From: Corynebacterium auris
GTDB lineage: Bacteria; Actinomycetota; Actinomycetes; Mycobacteriales; Mycobacteriaceae
Assembly: GCF_030408575.1 (NCBI RefSeq)
Contig: NZ_CP047047.1
Span: forward strand, 1,413,991-1,477,990
Length of the DNA: 64,000 bases
Reading direction: 5' to 3'
The notes under the pieces are model-generated. The model was not told the DNA's origin, did not search any database, and was given only the letters and a program-made list of their open reading frames with translations. Position numbers and translations under genes: made by a program. Positions 20,404 through 29,694 of this stretch are shown here, piece after piece. Numbering within the stretch: position 1 is the stretch's first letter; each line of letters opens with the position of its first letter.

Positions 20404-20409
20404 TACAGT
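20404..20409 (+). promoter_or_regulatory. -10 element of the AMIN-like lipoprotein gene (leaderless)
   Basis: TACAGT, 7 nt before the ATG at 20417, with no ribosome binding site. Confidence 0.45.
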
Positions 20410-20416
20410 AAGACGT

Positions 20417-21076
20417 ATGAAACACAACGACCGGACCCGTGCTCCCCTCGTCGCGTCGGCGCTTGCCGCAGCGGTCGGCCTCGGGGCGTGCGCCCCCGCG
20501 GCAGAGGACGCCCAGGACACGACGGTGACGACCGCCACCACGACAGCCTCCACTACCGCCGCTCCCACCACCGAAACGACGACGGCAACCCCTGAGGCGC
20601 CCTCGCACCTCGCGGCGACGGCCGAGGAGGCCGACACCCCGGGCGAGTTCAGCCTGGACCGCGCCCAGCAGGCTCCCTCCCCGGCGGCCGAGCTCGTTAT
20701 CGCGGACGTGCGGGCTGCCGCGCACGACGGCTTCGACCGCGTCGTCTTCGAGTACTCCGGAGCGGGTGCGCCCGGGTTTATCGCGGACTACACCGCCCAG
20801 CCGCTGCAGCAGGCGTCGGGTTACCCGATCGAGGTCGCCGGAACCGCCTACCTCGAAGTCATGATCCAGGGCACGCCCATGGGTATGCTCAGCCCCCGCG
20901 AGGAGCTCAACTCGGTCGGCCCGATGAACATCGCGGCCGAGTCCGTTCAGGGCGTCACCCACGGCGGCGTGTTCGAGGCCGACACGCAGTACTTCATCGG
21001 CCTCGACCAGCAGCGCCCCTTCCACGCCTACACGCTCGCGGATCCGCCGCGCGTAGTCGTGGATATTCAGAGGTAG
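20417..21076 (+). CDS. AMIN-like domain lipoprotein
   Basis: Exported lipoprotein of 219 residues. The signal peptide ends in the lipobox VGLGAC, giving a lipidated Cys near residue 25. A Thr/Ala/Pro-rich spacer (residues ~30-75, low complexity) leads to a globular domain starting LVIADVRAAAHDGFDRVVFEYSGAG and ending DPPRVVVDIQR, the pattern of the actinobacterial AMIN-like domain, probably cell-wall associated. Specific function unknown. It diverges from dapB and converges on pnp. Confidence 0.85.
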   Translation: MKHNDRTRAPLVASALAAAVGLGACAPAAEDAQDTTVTTATTTASTTAAPTTETTTATPEAPSHLAATAEEADTPGEFSLDRAQQAPSPAAELVIADVRAAAHDGFDRVVFEYSGAGAPGFIADYTAQPLQQASGYPIEVAGTAYLEVMIQGTPMGMLSPREELNSVGPMNIAAESVQGVTHGGVFEADTQYFIGLDQQRPFHAYTLADPPRVVVDIQR

Positions 21077-21103
21077 GCGGCCGCGGGGTGGTCCCCGCCG
21101 GGC

Positions 21104-23386
21104 CTAGTCCTCGGCAGGGTCCTCGACGGGTACGAGCGAGATCTTGCCGCGGTTGTCAATGTCGGCGATTTCCACCTCGATCCGCTCGCCGACGGTGACC
21201 ACGTCGTCGACGTTCTCGACGCGCCTGTTCCCGCCGAGCTTCGAAATGTGGATCAGCCCGTCCGTGCCCGGCAGGATGGAGACGAACGCGCCGAAGGCGA
21301 CGGTCTTGACCACGGTGCCGAGGTAGCGCTCCCCCACCTTCGGCAGCTGGGGGTTGGCGATGCCGTTGATGCGCTCAATCGCGTTGTCGGCAGCCTCTCC
21401 GGAGGCGGCGGAGACGTAGATCGTGCCATCGTCCTCGATGGACACCTCGGCCCCGGTCTCGTCGGTGATCTGGTTGATGGTCTTGCCCTTCGGCCCGATC
21501 ACCTCGCCGATCTTGCCCACCGGGACCTTGATGGTGGTGATCTTCGGGGCCAGCGAACTCATCTCGTCCGGGCCGTCGATGACCTCCGCCATCGTGTCCA
21601 GGATCGCCTCACGGGCGTCACGAGCCTGTTCGAGGGCGGCGGCGAGCACGTCGGAGGGGATCCCGTCGAGCTTGGTGTCAAGCTGCAGCGCGGTGATGAA
21701 CTCCCGGGTGCCCGCCACCTTGAAGTCCATGTCGCCGAAGGCATCCTCGGCCCCGAGGATGTCGGTCAGGGTGACGTACTCGGTCTCCCCGTCGACCTCG
21801 CCAGAGACCAGGCCCATCGCGATGCCCGCCACCGGGGCCGCCAGAGGCACACCGGCGTTGTAGAGCGACAGCGTCGAGGCGCACACCGAGCCCATCGACG
21901 TCGACCCGTTCGAGCTCAGCGCCTCGGAGACCTGGCGGATGGTGTAGGGGAACTCCTCCTTCGAGGGGATCACCGGCACCAGCGCACGCTCGGCGAGCGC
22001 GCCGTGACCGATCTCGCGGCGCTTCGGGGAGCCGACGCGGCCGGTCTCGCCAGTGGAATACGGCGGGAAGTTGTAGTGGTGAATGTAGTGCTTGGAGGTC
22101 TCCGGCGACAGCGAGTCGACGGTCTGCTCCATCTTCAGCATGTCCAGCGTGGTCACGCCGAGGATCTGGGTCTCGCCGCGCTCGAACAGCGCCGAGCCGT
22201 GGGCCCGCGGAATGAGCTCGACCTCGACCTCGAGGTCGCGAATGTCGGTGACACCACGGCCGTCGATGCGGAAGCCCTCGGTGAGGATCTTCTCGCGCAC
22301 GATCGACTTCATCAGGGCGTTGTACGCGGCGCGGATCTCCTTCACGGCCGCGCGCTCCTCGTCTTCGTCGTCGTCATCAATGTCGAAGGCGTCGAGCAAG
22401 TCCCCCTCGATGTCCTCCATGTACGCATTGGTGGCGTCGTCACGCTCCTGCTTGCCCGTGATAGTGAGCAGCTTCGCGAGCTTCTTCGCGGCCTTCTTCT
22501 CCACCGCCTCGTACACCTTCTCGCTGTAGGCGGGGAAGAGCTCGAACTCCTGCACCTCCTTCGCGGCCTTCGCGGCCAGGCCGGCCTGCGCCTCGCAGAG
22601 GGTCCGGATGTACGGCTTCGCCGCCTCGAGGCCCTGCGCCACCGTGGCCTCGGTCGGCGCGGGGGCCCCCTGAGCAACCTGCTTGGCGACGTTTGACCCG
22701 GCGCCCGCCTCAACCATCATGATCGCTACATCGCTTTTTCCCTTGCGCTCGACGATGCGACCGGCGACGACCATCTCGAACAGGCAGCGCTCGTGCTGCG
22801 CGTGGTTCGGGAAGGCCACCCACTGGCCCGCCGGGTGCTTGTCGTCGGCCACGAGCGCCATGCGCACGCCGCCGACGGGCCCGGAAACGGGCAGGCCGGA
22901 AAGCTGGGTGGCGGCGGAGGCGCCGTTGATGGCCACCACGTCGTAGTACTCCTGCGGGTCCATCGACAGCACCGTGATAATCACCTGCACCTCGTTGCGC
23001 AGCCCCTTGACGAAGGTGGGGCGCAGCGGGCGGTCGATGAGGCGGCAGGCCAAGATGGCCTCGGTGGAGGGCCGGCCCTCGCGGCGGAAGAAGGAGCCGG
23101 GGATGCGCCCGGCGGCGTACATCCGCTCCTCGACGTCGACGGTGAGCGGGAAGAAGTCGAAGCCCTCGCGGGGGTTGTTCGAGGCCGTGGTGGTGGCCAG
23201 CATCATGGTGTCGTCGTCGAGGTAGGTGGTCACGGAGCCGCCTGCCTGGCGGGCGAGCTGCCCGGTTTCGAAGCGGATGGTGCGGGAGCCGAAGTCGCCG
23301 TTGTCCAGGACGGCGACGGCCTCGGTGGTTCCGTACTCCTCGTCTACGTAGACGTCGGAGGTGTTTTTCGGGGTAAATGTGCTCAA
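21104..23386 (-). CDS. pnp: Polyribonucleotide nucleotidyltransferase (PNPase)
   Basis: Phosphorolytic 3'-5' exoribonuclease. About 760 residues from a TTG at 23386 (reads [18 protein letters not shown]), chosen because GGGACCC lies just upstream and the homologous region begins here; the frame stays open further upstream but the residues there are unlike the family. Two RNase PH domains (residues ~20-160 and ~350-590), the second with [10 protein letters not shown], are separated by an acidic stretch ([10 protein letters not shown]). KH domain [17 protein letters not shown] and S1 domain [17 protein letters not shown] follow. Downstream of rpsO. Confidence 0.95.
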   Translation of the reverse strand: MSTFTPKNTSDVYVDEEYGTTEAVAVLDNGDFGSRTIRFETGQLARQAGGSVTTYLDDDTMMLATTTASNNPREGFDFFPLTVDVEERMYAAGRIPGSFFRREGRPSTEAILACRLIDRPLRPTFVKGLRNEVQVIITVLSMDPQEYYDVVAINGASAATQLSGLPVSGPVGGVRMALVADDKHPAGQWVAFPNHAQHERCLFEMVVAGRIVERKGKSDVAIMMVEAGAGSNVAKQVAQGAPAPTEATVAQGLEAAKPYIRTLCEAQAGLAAKAAKEVQEFELFPAYSEKVYEAVEKKAAKKLAKLLTITGKQERDDATNAYMEDIEGDLLDAFDIDDDDEDEERAAVKEIRAAYNALMKSIVREKILTEGFRIDGRGVTDIRDLEVEVELIPRAHGSALFERGETQILGVTTLDMLKMEQTVDSLSPETSKHYIHHYNFPPYSTGETGRVGSPKRREIGHGALAERALVPVIPSKEEFPYTIRQVSEALSSNGSTSMGSVCASTLSLYNAGVPLAAPVAGIAMGLVSGEVDGETEYVTLTDILGAEDAFGDMDFKVAGTREFITALQLDTKLDGIPSDVLAAALEQARDAREAILDTMAEVIDGPDEMSSLAPKITTIKVPVGKIGEVIGPKGKTINQITDETGAEVSIEDDGTIYVSAASGEAADNAIERINGIANPQLPKVGERYLGTVVKTVAFGAFVSILPGTDGLIHISKLGGNRRVENVDDVVTVGERIEVEIADIDNRGKISLVPVEDPAED

Positions 23387-23523
23387 AGGGTCCCTCTCTG
23401 TGGTATCCCGGCGATCATCGGTGCCGCCATAGTCTTCTGTCTTCACACAACGGCACCCGATTCTAGCAGGTGGAACGCCGAATTGCTGAGCAGGGCGCCG
23501 ACGCCAGCCACACGGCGACAAAG

Positions 23524-23562
23524 AAAAAGCCGCCGCTTGTCGCGTGGACAAGGGGCGGCGGC
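23524..23562 (-). terminator. Terminator after rpsO
   Basis: GCCGCCGCTTGTC (23529-23541) pairs with 23547-23562, with a 3-nt bulge. On the minus strand it is followed by TTTTTCTTTG. A strong intrinsic terminator that separates rpsO from pnp or attenuates read-through. Confidence 0.8.
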
Positions 23563-23576
23563 CGGGGCGGCGCGAA

Positions 23577-23846
23577 CTAGCGGCGCAGGCCCAGGCGGGC
23601 GATCAGGTCGCGGTAGCGCTCGACGTTGTTCTCGCGCAGGTACTTCAGCAGGCCACGGCGGCGACCGACCAGCAGCAGCAGGCCGCGGCGGGAGTGGTGG
23701 TCGTGCTTGTGGGTCTTGAGGTGCTCGGTGAGGCCGTTGATGCGCTCGGTGAGCAGGGCGACCTGGGCCTCCGGGGAGCCGGTGTCGGTCTCGTGCAGGC
23801 CGTAGTTCTTCAGGATCTCGGACTTCTTCTCAGTGGTCAGCGCCAT
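23577..23846 (-). CDS. rpsO: 30S ribosomal protein S15
   Basis: 89-residue primary rRNA-binding protein of the 30S platform ([36 protein letters not shown]...). The C-terminal [30 protein letters not shown] region is typical, although here the segment reads [11 protein letters not shown]. An AAGGAG ribosome binding site precedes the ATG. The ~140-bp leader includes a small hairpin (CTGCG-GTT-CGCAG, around 23906-23918), a possible S15 autoregulatory site. pnp follows after a terminator. Confidence 0.97.
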   Translation of the reverse strand: MALTTEKKSEILKNYGLHETDTGSPEAQVALLTERINGLTEHLKTHKHDHHSRRGLLLLVGRRRGLLKYLRENNVERYRDLIARLGLRR

Positions 23847-23988
23847 GAGTTACTCCTTGGTTATTTCAGTTCGCATGCCATGAATCAGCGTCCGGGCGCG
23901 ACCGCTGCGAACCGCAGTCTTCTTCCTTCGTGCCCGAAGCCAGAAGGTCAGAGTAACAAAATCCCGCCGCGGCCCAAAATCCCCCGCG

Positions 23989-24945
23989 CTAGTCGGTGGC
24001 CGCGGCCACGGCGGTGAGCCGGCGCATGAACTCGCCGAGGAAGCGCTCGGTGTCCACGGCGACCGCGACGTGCGCCGTTTTCACCGGTTCGTTCAGGCGG
24101 GTCTCGTCGCCGATGGTGCGGCCCCGGGTAGCTCCCTCGGTCTCGGTCTTCATGTTGATATCCAGAAGTGTCACCAAAGACGGGTCGATGGCCACGGCCA
24201 CCGCCAGCGGGTCGTGCAGCCCGCAGCCGCCGAGGTGGGGGGCCGTGGTCTCGTACGCCTTGATGTAGTAGTTCGTCGCCGCGGCCAAAAAGTCGCCGCC
24301 GCGGGTCCCCAGGGCCGCCCACTGTGCGGTCTCGGACGTGGTCAGCAGGGTCTGCAGGGTCACGTCGAGGCCGATCATGGTGACGTCGGCGGCACGGCGG
24401 AAGAGCAGGTCGGTGGCCTCGGGATCCTGGTTGACGTTCGCCTCGGCCCAGGGCGAGACGTTGCCCGGCACAGTGAGCGCGCCGCCCATCATGACGATGT
24501 GAGCCTCGCGCGCGAAGGTCTCCGATGCCTCGATCGCCGCGGCGATCGTCGTCGAGGGCCCGGTGGGCACGATGACGAGGTCGTCGCCGTAGCGCTCCAC
24601 GGACTCGACGAGGAAGTCGACGGCGGATGTCGTTTCGGGCGCCCGGGTGGCGTCGGCAAGCTGTGCCTCCCCGACCCCGTTGGTGCCGTGGATAAAGGAA
24701 GAAATCTCGAGGACCTCGAACGAATCGCGCTCGCGCGCGTGGCCGGGCCCGGCGAAGACCGGCACGTCGGTGCGGCCGAACAGGTCGAGGATGGCGAGGC
24801 TGTTGCGCACGCCGTCCTCGACGGTGACGTTGCCGTAGGTGCCCGTCACGCCGATGAGATCGAGCTCCTCGCTGCCAAGCGCGTAGGCGAGGGCGAGGGC
24901 GTCGTCGATACCGGTGTCAAGGTCGAGGATTACTTTGCGGGCCAC
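23989..24945 (-). CDS. Nucleoside hydrolase (inosine/uridine-preferring family)
   Basis: Hydrolyses ribonucleosides to base plus ribose in purine/pyrimidine salvage. 318 residues. The N-terminal calcium site DLDTGIDDALALAYAL is a variant of the family DTDxGxDD motif. VTGTYGNVTVEDGVRN and MMGGALTVPGNVSPWAEANVNQDPEA carry the substrate-binding residues; the latter includes the EANxxxDPEA active-site motif. GTG start after AAGGAG. It lies between rpsO and ribF on the same strand. Substrate preference cannot be read from the sequence. Confidence 0.92.
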   Translation of the reverse strand: MARKVILDLDTGIDDALALAYALGSEELDLIGVTGTYGNVTVEDGVRNSLAILDLFGRTDVPVFAGPGHARERDSFEVLEISSFIHGTNGVGEAQLADATRAPETTSAVDFLVESVERYGDDLVIVPTGPSTTIAAAIEASETFAREAHIVMMGGALTVPGNVSPWAEANVNQDPEATDLLFRRAADVTMIGLDVTLQTLLTTSETAQWAALGTRGGDFLAAATNYYIKAYETTAPHLGGCGLHDPLAVAVAIDPSLVTLLDINMKTETEGATRGRTIGDETRLNEPVKTAHVAVAVDTERFLGEFMRRLTAVAAATD

Positions 24946-24961
24946 TGATGGCTCCTTCCAG

Positions 24962-25939
24962 CTAGGCGTTGATGTGCAAAATGTCGCGCGTGCGGGCCAC
25001 GTCGCGGGCCATGTTGTCGAGCAGCTCCTCGACGGAATCGAACTTGCGCATGTCGCGGACCTTGCCGACGAACTCCACCCGGGCCACGCGTCCGTACAGG
25101 TCCGCTTCCCGGTCGAGGATAAAGGACTCGACGCTTCTGCGATTGTCTCCGAAGGTGGGGTTGGTGCCCACGGAAATCGCCGCCGGGTAGCGCAGGCCGG
25201 GCTCCATGTCGCCGTCGATCGGCTCCTCGCCGAGGATGGTCAGCCAGCCGGCGTAGACGCCGTCGGCGGGCAGCGCCGTGATGTCCTCGACGTACTGGTT
25301 GGCGGTCGGGTAGCCCAGCTCGCGGCCGCCGCGGCCCGCGCCGCGCTCGACGGGGGCGGTCACCGCGAAGGGGCGGCCCATGTAGTCGCGAGCAACGTCG
25401 ATGTTGCCCTCGGCGAGCTCGCGGCGGATGGCGGTGGAGCAGATGCGGGCGCCGCCGTCGTCAAGCAAGCCCACGATGGTGACGTCGAAAAGGTGCTCGC
25501 GGCCGAGCTGCGCCATGGTCTCCGCGTTCCCCGCAGCGTCGCGGCCGAAGGTGAAGTTCTCCCCCACCACGACGTGGCGGGCGTTGAGGCGGCCCAAGAG
25601 CGTGTTGCTGACGTAATCCTGCGGGCTGTCGCCGGCGAGTTCCTTGCGGAAGTCGATCACGAGGAGGTAATCCACGCCGAGAGACTCGATCAGCCGGGCG
25701 CGCTCGGCCAGGCTCACCAGGGCGGCGGGAGCGCGATCGGGCGCAAAGATGGACACGGGGTGCGGCTCGAAGGTCATGACCACGCACGGCACGTCCTGGC
25801 GGCGGGCCTCCTCCACCGCGCGGGAAATGAGCAGCTGGTGGCCCCTGTGCACGCCGTCGAAGACCCCGATGGTGACCACCGTGCCGTCCGGCCGACCGAA
25901 GCCTTCGGGCACCTCGTCCAGTCCGCGCAAAATATCCAC
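24962..25939 (-). CDS. ribF: Bifunctional riboflavin kinase / FAD synthetase RibF
   Basis: Converts riboflavin to FMN and then FAD. 325 residues. N-terminal adenylyltransferase domain with GVFDGVHRGHQ near residue 26 and a GENFTFGRDAAGN segment near residue 125. C-terminal riboflavin kinase domain with GYPTANQ near residue 210 and TNPTFGDNRRSVESFILD. The start is GTG at 25939, 7 nt after TAGTCT, so the message is probably leaderless. It diverges from truB with almost no intergenic space. Confidence 0.95.
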   Translation of the reverse strand: MDILRGLDEVPEGFGRPDGTVVTIGVFDGVHRGHQLLISRAVEEARRQDVPCVVMTFEPHPVSIFAPDRAPAALVSLAERARLIESLGVDYLLVIDFRKELAGDSPQDYVSNTLLGRLNARHVVVGENFTFGRDAAGNAETMAQLGREHLFDVTIVGLLDDGGARICSTAIRRELAEGNIDVARDYMGRPFAVTAPVERGAGRGGRELGYPTANQYVEDITALPADGVYAGWLTILGEEPIDGDMEPGLRYPAAISVGTNPTFGDNRRSVESFILDREADLYGRVARVEFVGKVRDMRKFDSVEELLDNMARDVARTRDILHINA

Positions 25940-25946
25940 GGAGGAC

Positions 25947-25961
25947 AGACTACGGCATACT
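25947..25961. promoter_or_regulatory. Divergent -10 elements of ribF and truB
   Basis: Minus strand: TAGTCT (25952-25947) 7 nt before the ribF GTG. Plus strand: CATACT (25956-25961) 8 nt before the truB ATG at 25970. Both hexamers fit inside the 30-bp intergenic space. Confidence 0.45.
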
Positions 25962-25969
25962 GAATGCCC

Positions 25970-26875
25970 ATGACCGATCCCCTAACCGATCCGCTCGCCA
26001 CCTCCGGCATCGTCGTCGTCGACAAACCGGCGGGCATGACGAGCCACGACGTCGTCGCCCGCCTGCGACGGGCCTTCGGCACCCGCAAGGTCGGCCACGC
26101 CGGCACCCTCGATCCGATGGCCACCGGCGTGCTCGTCGCCGGGATCGAGCGCGGCACGAAGCTGCTCGCCCACCTCGTCGCCCACGACAAGGTCTATGCC
26201 GCGACGATCCGCCTCGGCGCGGCCACGACGACCGACGACGCTGACGGCGAGGTCACCTCCACGGCATTCGCCGCGGACCTCGACCACTCCGCGCTGCGCG
26301 AGGCCGTCGACCGGCTGACCGGGGAGATCATGCAGGTGCCGGCAAGGGTCTCGGCAGTCAAGGTCGGCGGCCGCCGCGCCCACGAACTCGCCCGCGAGGG
26401 CATCGAGGTGGACCTGCCCGCCCGCCCGGTTACCGTCTTTACCTTCGAGGTTCTGGACATCCGCCGCGCCGCGCCGTACCTCGACGTCGACGTGCGCGTG
26501 CACTGCTCGTCCGGCACCTACATCCGCTCGCTGGCCCGCGACCTCGGCTCTGACCTCGGCGTCGGCGGCCACCTCACGGCGCTGCGCCGCGAGAAAGTTG
26601 GCAGCTTTTCGCTTGACGACGCCCACAAGCTGCCCCACCTCGATGAACATCCCACCTTGAGCCTCACCCTCGACGAGGCTCTGTCGCGCTCGTGGCCGGT
26701 CCTGCCTGTGACGAGCGAGGAGTACGAGGCGCTGGCGATGGGAAAGTGGCTCGAGCCCCGCGGCCTCAGCGGCGTGCACGCGGCCGTCGGACCCGACGGC
26801 CGGGCGGTGGCGCTGGTGAAAGAGAAGGGCGCGCGGCTGGCCACGGTCTTCGTGGCGCGGCCGTCGACGCTGTAG
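25970..26875 (+). CDS. truB: tRNA pseudouridine-55 synthase TruB
   Basis: Makes pseudouridine 55 in the T-loop of tRNAs. 301 residues. The catalytic aspartate is in GHAGTLDPMATGVL near residue 44. VDKPAGMTSHDVV and the RAHELAREG loop are also typical. The C-terminal SGVHAAVGPDGRAVALVKEKG resembles the actinobacterial TruB tail. ATG 25970 is preferred to ATG 25964 because the -10 hexamer CATACT ends at 25961, and a start there suits leaderless translation. Both are in frame. Confidence 0.95.
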   Translation: MTDPLTDPLATSGIVVVDKPAGMTSHDVVARLRRAFGTRKVGHAGTLDPMATGVLVAGIERGTKLLAHLVAHDKVYAATIRLGAATTTDDADGEVTSTAFAADLDHSALREAVDRLTGEIMQVPARVSAVKVGGRRAHELAREGIEVDLPARPVTVFTFEVLDIRRAAPYLDVDVRVHCSSGTYIRSLARDLGSDLGVGGHLTALRREKVGSFSLDDAHKLPHLDEHPTLSLTLDEALSRSWPVLPVTSEEYEALAMGKWLEPRGLSGVHAAVGPDGRAVALVKEKGARLATVFVARPSTL

Positions 26876-26888
26876 AGCGAGCGCCCGG

Positions 26889-27569
26889 CTAGCGCGCGAA
26901 TTTCGCCTGCAGCGAGCGGGTGACAAACGCGGAGGCGATGAGGTACCCGCCCCGCTTTTCCCACCTGCCCTCGAAGAAGGGCACGGGAGTGGGACGCGCC
27001 AGAAGATAGGCCAAAAAGGTGCCGTCGACGCGGATATCCATTTCCGCCTCGGTAAAGCCCAGCCAGCGCCGAGTCATGGGGAACCAGCACTTGTACGTCG
27101 CCTCTTTCGCGCAGAAGGTCAGGCGGTCCGCCCAATCCATTCCGCAATCGCGGAGCCTGTCGATGCGCACCCGTTCCCTGGCGTTGGCGATCTCCCCCAC
27201 CACTTCCTCCGGCAACGGCTTCGCGGGTTCGGCGTCGAGTCCGATGGAGACGACGTGACGTGTCGACGCCGCGACCGCCGCGCGGAACCCCTCGGTGTGG
27301 GTCAGGGAGCCGATGTAGCCCTGCGGCCACAGCGGCATCCCCCGCTCGCCGCGCAAGATGGCCTCGCCGGTGTCCACGCCGAGCTCGCGAAGCGCCTGGT
27401 GGGCGCACCAGCGGGCGTCCCCGAACTCCCCTTTACGCAGGTCCACGGCCTGGCTGACGAGGCGCTGCTCCTCCGGGTGCAGCTCCCGGTAGTTCGTCAG
27501 GTCCCGACCGTCGCCCGTGCGGATGTACACGTAGCGCGCATGGGGTGGGAAAAGGTCGAGATCCTGCAT
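26889..27569 (-). CDS. 4'-phosphopantetheinyl transferase (PptT/Sfp type)
   Basis: Attaches the phosphopantetheine arm to carrier proteins of fatty acid, mycolic acid and polyketide synthases. 226 residues from ATG 27569 (MQDLDLFPPHARYVYIRTGDG). Magnesium and CoA motifs are SIGLDAEPAKPL near residue 112 and FCAKEATYKCWFPM near residue 152 (the W/F-x-x-K-E-x motif). IGSLTHTEGF is the substrate-contact motif. It overlaps the preceding metallophosphoesterase stop by one base (TGATG), so the two are translationally coupled. Confidence 0.92.
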   Translation of the reverse strand: MQDLDLFPPHARYVYIRTGDGRDLTNYRELHPEEQRLVSQAVDLRKGEFGDARWCAHQALRELGVDTGEAILRGERGMPLWPQGYIGSLTHTEGFRAAVAASTRHVVSIGLDAEPAKPLPEEVVGEIANARERVRIDRLRDCGMDWADRLTFCAKEATYKCWFPMTRRWLGFTEAEMDIRVDGTFLAYLLARPTPVPFFEGRWEKRGGYLIASAFVTRSLQAKFAR

Positions 27570-28369
27570 CACCGGCGCACCTCCATGACCGGGTAGGGCC
27601 AAGGGGTAGCGCGTGTGGAGTTCTGCCACTCGCGCGGGTAGCCGAGGGACACCTCGATGTGGTCGACCCCGTCGATCACCGTGACGCCGGGCATGTGCAG
27701 GTGGCCGTAGACCACGGCGCGAGCGTTGTAGCGCCGGGCCCAGGTGCGGGTGTGCCGGGTGCCGCACCACAGGGCGATCTCGGACCACCGCATCTTCATC
27801 ACCGGCTCCTGCACCAGCGGCCAGTGGTTGATCAGCACCGTGGGGCCCTCGATGCGCGAAAGGCGCTTGGTGGTGTAGGCGAGCCGGTCCCAGCACCAGG
27901 CGCGGATGTCCACGAAGGGGGCGATGGCGAACTCGTCGGTCATCATGATGTTCTTCTCCCGCGCGGCCGTCACCGCCTCCTGCACCGTCAGGCTCGGGCC
28001 GCGGAAGGAGTAGTCGTAGAGCGTGAACAGCGGCGCAATGGTCACCCCGTGGAACACCGGGTACGGGTCCTCCGGCGTCACCACCCCAACCTCGCGCAGG
28101 GCCTGGACCAGCGCGGCGTACTTCTCGCGGCCCCGGTAGCGGTCGGAGGAACGGGAGAACAGCTCGTGGTTGCCCGGGGCCCAGATCACGGTGTCGAAGC
28201 GCTGGGCCAGATCCGCCAGCACGTCGACGATGAGCTCCAGTCGCTCCGCCACGTCGCCGGCGACGATCAGCCAGTCCGACGGGTCCGTCGGCTGGATCTG
28301 CCGGATCATGGGGCCGTTCGCCTTTACCGCGGCGTGCAGATCCGCCACGGCCCACAACGTCGTGGTCAT
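27569..28369 (-). CDS. Calcineurin-like metallophosphoesterase
   Basis: 266-residue cytoplasmic phosphoesterase. The two-metal motifs are in order: VADLHAAVKAN (D-x-H, residue ~9), IVAGDVAE (G-D, ~35), APGNHELF (G-N-H-E, ~64), INHWPLV (~160) and YGHLHMPG (G-H-x-H, ~215). Substrate unknown. The first motif has Leu between D and H as in other actinobacterial members. It is coupled to pptT in the same operon, a pairing kept in corynebacteria and mycobacteria, so a role near coenzyme-A or acyl-carrier metabolism is possible. Confidence 0.9.
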   Translation of the reverse strand: MTTTLWAVADLHAAVKANGPMIRQIQPTDPSDWLIVAGDVAERLELIVDVLADLAQRFDTVIWAPGNHELFSRSSDRYRGREKYAALVQALREVGVVTPEDPYPVFHGVTIAPLFTLYDYSFRGPSLTVQEAVTAAREKNIMMTDEFAIAPFVDIRAWCWDRLAYTTKRLSRIEGPTVLINHWPLVQEPVMKMRWSEIALWCGTRHTRTWARRYNARAVVYGHLHMPGVTVIDGVDHIEVSLGYPREWQNSTRATPWPYPVMEVRR

Positions 28370-28395
28370 GCCATATATGCCTACCACAGCGGGAG

Positions 28396-29694
28396 CTACG
28401 CGGCGCCGACGCGCGCCCACTTCATGGACGTAAACCTGTGGGCCACCCCGCCGAAGCGGATGAGCAGCGCGACCAGCTGGCCCGCCCAGATTCCCGTCAG
28501 CCCCCACCCGGCAAGAGAAGACACACCGATGAGCGGTAGGGCACCCACAAGCACTGCCGCCAGAGTCAGGGTACGCAGGAAAGCCGCGTCCCCCGCTCCG
28601 AGCAGCACGCCGTCGAGCGCGAAGACGACGCCGCCGATCACGATCATGGTGATCAAAAGCCACCACGGCACCCCGAGTTCGCCCGTCACCGCGGCGTCCT
28701 GGGTGAAGATGGCCTGGATGGGACCGCCGAACAGAGCGAACACCCCGGCAAGGGCGCAGGCGAAAAGGACAGAGAAGATGACGCACCGGGTTCCTACCTC
28801 CCGCGCCCGCGCGGCCTGGCCCTGCCCCAGCGCCGAGCCGGTGAGTGTCTGGGCCGCAATGGCCAGAGAATCGAGCACGAGGGTGAGAAAGTTCCACAGC
28901 TGCAGCAGCACCTGGTGCGCGGCCAGCGCAGCCACGCCGAAGCGGCCCGCCACTGCGGCCGCCGCGAGCAGCGAGACCTGGAAGGACAGCGAGCGCAGGA
29001 TGAGGTCGCGACCGAGGACCAGCTGGCGGCGGATAATGCTCCAGCGCGGACCCCACGGCCCCGAGTGCTCCCGCACCAGCACCCACAGGAAGAGGCTGGC
29101 CGTAATTGACACCCCGATCACGTTCGCCACGGCGGACCCGACGAGGCCGTACCGGGCCACAAGCGGCGGCAGGAGCAACGCACCGGGGGCGACTCCGCAC
29201 AGCGTGAGCACAAGCGGCAGCCGCGTGTTCTGCACCGCGCGCAGCCATCCGTTTCCCGCCATGATGAGCAAGGTCAGGGGAATGCTCACTACCGCCACGC
29301 GCATCCAGGGCACCGCCTCATCTGCGGTGGCGGCGTCGTCGGTGAGAAACAGGGCGAGCGGGCGAGCGAACACGCCCACCAGCACCGCCAGCGCTAGTCC
29401 GACAAAGCACGCCACCCACGAGGCCTGAACGCCTTCGGCTACGGCGCCGGCGCGGTCGCCCGATCCGTAGAGGCGCGACGCCCGCGCCGTCGTGCCGTAG
29501 GACAAGAACGTCAGCTGGGTGGTCACGGTGGATTGGATCGCCGCGCCGGCCGCTAAAGCAGCCAGCTCGCCTGTGCCCAGCCGGCCCACTACGGCGGTGT
29601 CCAAGAGCAGGTACAGGGGGTTGGCGGCGAGCACGCCCAGCGCTGGGAGTGCGAGGGCGAGGATGCGGCGGGCGCTGACCTCGCCGCTCATCAA
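28396..29694 (-). CDS. MATE family efflux transporter (DinF-like)
   Basis: 432-residue integral membrane protein with about twelve hydrophobic segments in two MATE halves. ALPALGVLAANPLYLLLDTAVVGRLG at the N-terminus is the DinF/MATE entry segment, with the second-half equivalent QVLLQLWNFLTLVLDSLAIAAQTLTG near residue 260. Likely a cation-coupled drug or metabolite exporter. The start overlaps the stop of the upstream nrnA gene by four bases (ATGA), so it belongs to the rbfA-nrnA-MATE-phosphoesterase-pptT run. Confidence 0.92.
   Translation of the reverse strand: MMSGEVSARRILALALPALGVLAANPLYLLLDTAVVGRLGTGELAALAAGAAIQSTVTTQLTFLSYGTTARASRLYGSGDRAGAVAEGVQASWVACFVGLALAVLVGVFARPLALFLTDDAATADEAVPWMRVAVVSIPLTLLIMAGNGWLRAVQNTRLPLVLTLCGVAPGALLLPPLVARYGLVGSAVANVIGVSITASLFLWVLVREHSGPWGPRWSIIRRQLVLGRDLILRSLSFQVSLLAAAAVAGRFGVAALAAHQVLLQLWNFLTLVLDSLAIAAQTLTGSALGQGQAARAREVGTRCVIFSVLFACALAGVFALFGGPIQAIFTQDAAVTGELGVPWWLLITMIVIGGVVFALDGVLLGAGDAAFLRTLTLAAVLVGALPLIGVSSLAGWGLTGIWAGQLVALLIRFGGVAHRFTSMKWARVGAA

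Noticed and set aside
27570..28355. N-terminal extension of the pptT frame
   Set aside because: The extra sequence is another frame of the metallophosphoesterase gene and is unlike any phosphopantetheinyl transferase.
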